Of a stretch of DNA of 14,773 bases, positions 14,047-14,773 are shown one piece after another. Source of the stretch: Nitrososphaerales archaeon TH5895 (lineage in GTDB: Archaea; Thermoproteota; Nitrososphaeria; Nitrososphaerales; Nitrososphaeraceae); NCBI GenBank assembly GCA_014523695.1, contig JAATVS010000559.1:1-14773 (forward strand). The letters run 5' to 3'. Positions within the stretch are counted from its first letter, which is position 1. The number at the start of each line of letters is the position of its first letter. A model generated the notes under the pieces. That model worked only from the letters and a program-made list of their open reading frames with translations, ran no database searches and was not told the DNA's origin. The position numbers and the translations under genes were made by a program.

Positions 14047-14283
14047 TTATGCAACTTGATCAGCCATTAATGTGTGCGTGAATGAGATTTCCCTAATTTT
14101 TACCATGTCCTTCCCAATAACTTCTCTTAATAGATCCAAATCGCTCCCGGCTAGCTTTACAACTATGTCATAGACACCTGTAACTCGATTTACCTCTTCT
14201 ACGCAGGGTAGTTTCGCTATTTGTTCCATGGCTTTGTCCTCAAAGCCGATTTCACACGTGACCAACACATATGCTACTGGCAT
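14047..14283 (-). CDS. stand-alone Lrp/AsnC ligand-binding (RAM) domain protein (78 aa)
   Basis: A 78-residue protein consisting only of the RAM/ACT-like ligand-binding domain found at the C terminus of Lrp/AsnC regulators. The beta-alpha-beta-beta-alpha-beta order is visible: AYVLVTCEIGFEDKAMEQIA, LPCVEEVNRVTGVYDIVVKL, then SDLDLLREVIGKD and IREISFTHTLM. There is no DNA-binding domain. Such stand-alone domains bind amino acids or similar effectors and assemble as dimers or octamers, possibly with full-length Lrp proteins. The ATG start is fixed by the family's N terminus (PVAYVLV). Two TATA-like elements lie upstream (14300-14307 and 14350-14358) and a palindrome lies between them. Confidence 0.82.
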   Translation of the reverse strand: MPVAYVLVTCEIGFEDKAMEQIAKLPCVEEVNRVTGVYDIVVKLAGSDLDLLREVIGKDMVKIREISFTHTLMADQVA

Positions 14284-14313
14284 AATATATGTACTTCCTG
14301 TATATGCAATAAC

Positions 14314-14327
14314 CAGTTAATTAACTG
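14314..14327. promoter_or_regulatory. perfect 14-bp palindrome upstream of the Lrp-domain gene
   Basis: CAGTTAATTAACTG is a perfect palindrome centred about 37 bases before the ATG at 14283. Farther upstream a strong minus-strand TATA (CTATATAAGG, about 14349-14358) would put transcription start near 14326, inside the palindrome. If the nearer TATA (14300-14307) is used, the palindrome lies just upstream of it. Either way it is well placed for an operator. Confidence 0.5.
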
Positions 14328-14445
14328 ACGGTCGTTAATACGCCAATACCTTATATAGAAGTTACCTAGTTACAAGGTCGGTTTTATGGGGTCCAATTGG
14401 TAACCAAAAAGGCTAATATTCTATCTATCTCTTCCCGAATACGGT

Positions 14446-14616
14446 CTAGTCATCATCGTTGTTACCATTATCTTGTGAACCGTCTCCTTCAGATGACTGC
14501 TGTCTTGGTTCATCAATTTCAACCTGTTCTGGCTCGTCCTCTGCTACTTCAGGCTGACTGTCACCTATTACTATGAAATGGACAAGCATCAGACACTGAG
14601 TTGACCTAACTTCCAT
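14446..14616 (-). CDS. small protein with acidic disordered tail (56 aa)
   Basis: A short ORF with a hydrophobic, ordered N terminus (MEVRSTQCLMLVHFIVIGDS) followed by an acidic, low-complexity tail rich in Glu, Asp, Gln and Ser (EVAEDEPEQVEIDEPRQQSS then GDGSQDNGNNDDD). The tail is strongly biased, as in real disordered proteins, which supports coding. Start at ATG 14616, after a stop three codons upstream of residue 1; an internal ATG at 14589 is the alternative. The function is unknown; the head could be a beta hairpin used for assembly. Confidence 0.55.
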   Translation of the reverse strand: MEVRSTQCLMLVHFIVIGDSQPEVAEDEPEQVEIDEPRQQSSEGDGSQDNGNNDDD

Positions 14617-14652
14617 GATGAAGTCATATCATGTACTAAGGGGATCCACTAA

Positions 14653-14772
14653 CTACTTGCAGAAATCGTCACACAGTTTCTTCATTTCCAAAACGTTGTT
14701 ACAATCTCCACAAGGCGGTTGGGATCCGGAGGGAATTAATAACACGTCATGTATCAGACTTTGTTGGATGGC
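14653..14772 (-). CDS. partial Cys-rich protein, runs off the window
   Basis: The minus-strand frame is open from the window edge to TAG at 14653-14655. It ends IPSGSQPPCGDCNNVLEMKK then LCDDFCK. Four Cys (C-G-D-C and C-x3-C) suggest metal binding or disulphides. Only the last 39 residues are inside the window. A GTG start about 30 codons before the stop is possible. The family is not recognised. Confidence 0.4.
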   Translation of the reverse strand, partial: AIQQSLIHDVLLIPSGSQPPCGDCNNVLEMKKLCDDFCK

Positions 14773-14773
14773 A

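Overview
The window looks like AT-rich archaeal DNA, most likely from a soil-type ammonia-oxidising archaeon of the Nitrososphaeria (Thaumarchaeota; Nitrosocosmicus or Nitrososphaera-like). This is inferred from several things seen together. Many genes carry an archaeal TATA element about 22-30 nt before the start codon with little or no leader. There are many small winged-helix and zinc-finger proteins, a FilR1-type regulator, a stand-alone Lrp/AsnC ligand-binding domain, and the tail of an integrase with a C-terminal zinc ribbon. No RNA gene, CRISPR array or intact insertion sequence was found. No assignment was checked by database search.

Layout. 1-1.1 kb: a 41-residue C2H2 zinc-finger microprotein and a small secreted protein on the minus strand, then a regulatory region. 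1.1-1.9 kb: a winged-helix regulator. 1.9-4.6 kb: gene-poor, decayed DNA with strong hairpins, one plausible small ORF followed by a terminator, a frameshifted winged-helix gene, a short protein with two NUMOD3-like motifs and start-less coding remnants. 4.6-5.5 kb: a DUF1428-like gene, divergent from an ORF broken by a single amber codon. 5.5-7.9 kb: a 14-helix DHA2-type MFS exporter split into two ORFs at an ATGA overlap, with a DUF5519 (luciferase-like) domain fused to its C terminus. 8.2-9.4 kb: small secreted and zinc-finger-like proteins. 9.4-11.2 kb: a secreted protein divergent from a FilR1-type regulator, then a 60-residue helix-turn-helix protein. 11.2-11.7 kb: a wrecked tyrosine recombinase that has lost its catalytic middle. 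11.8-13.1 kb: a membrane-anchored PQQ-dependent sugar dehydrogenase homologue. 13.1-14.8 kb: weak ORFs, the stand-alone Lrp/AsnC domain, a small acidic-tailed protein and a gene running off the window.

Working together. The intact genes suggest an accessory region for the cell envelope and regulation: an exporter, an extracellular sugar dehydrogenase, several exported small proteins and at least four DNA-binding regulators. The integrase remnant, the NUMOD3 protein and the broken genes suggest that one or more integrated elements have decayed here. At least four ORFs are disabled or split (3.1-3.4, 5.2-5.5, 6.4 and 11.2-11.7 kb). Real decay is the simplest reading for the integrase, which has three stops, a frameshift and a deletion. 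A sequencing error could explain the single-lesion cases.
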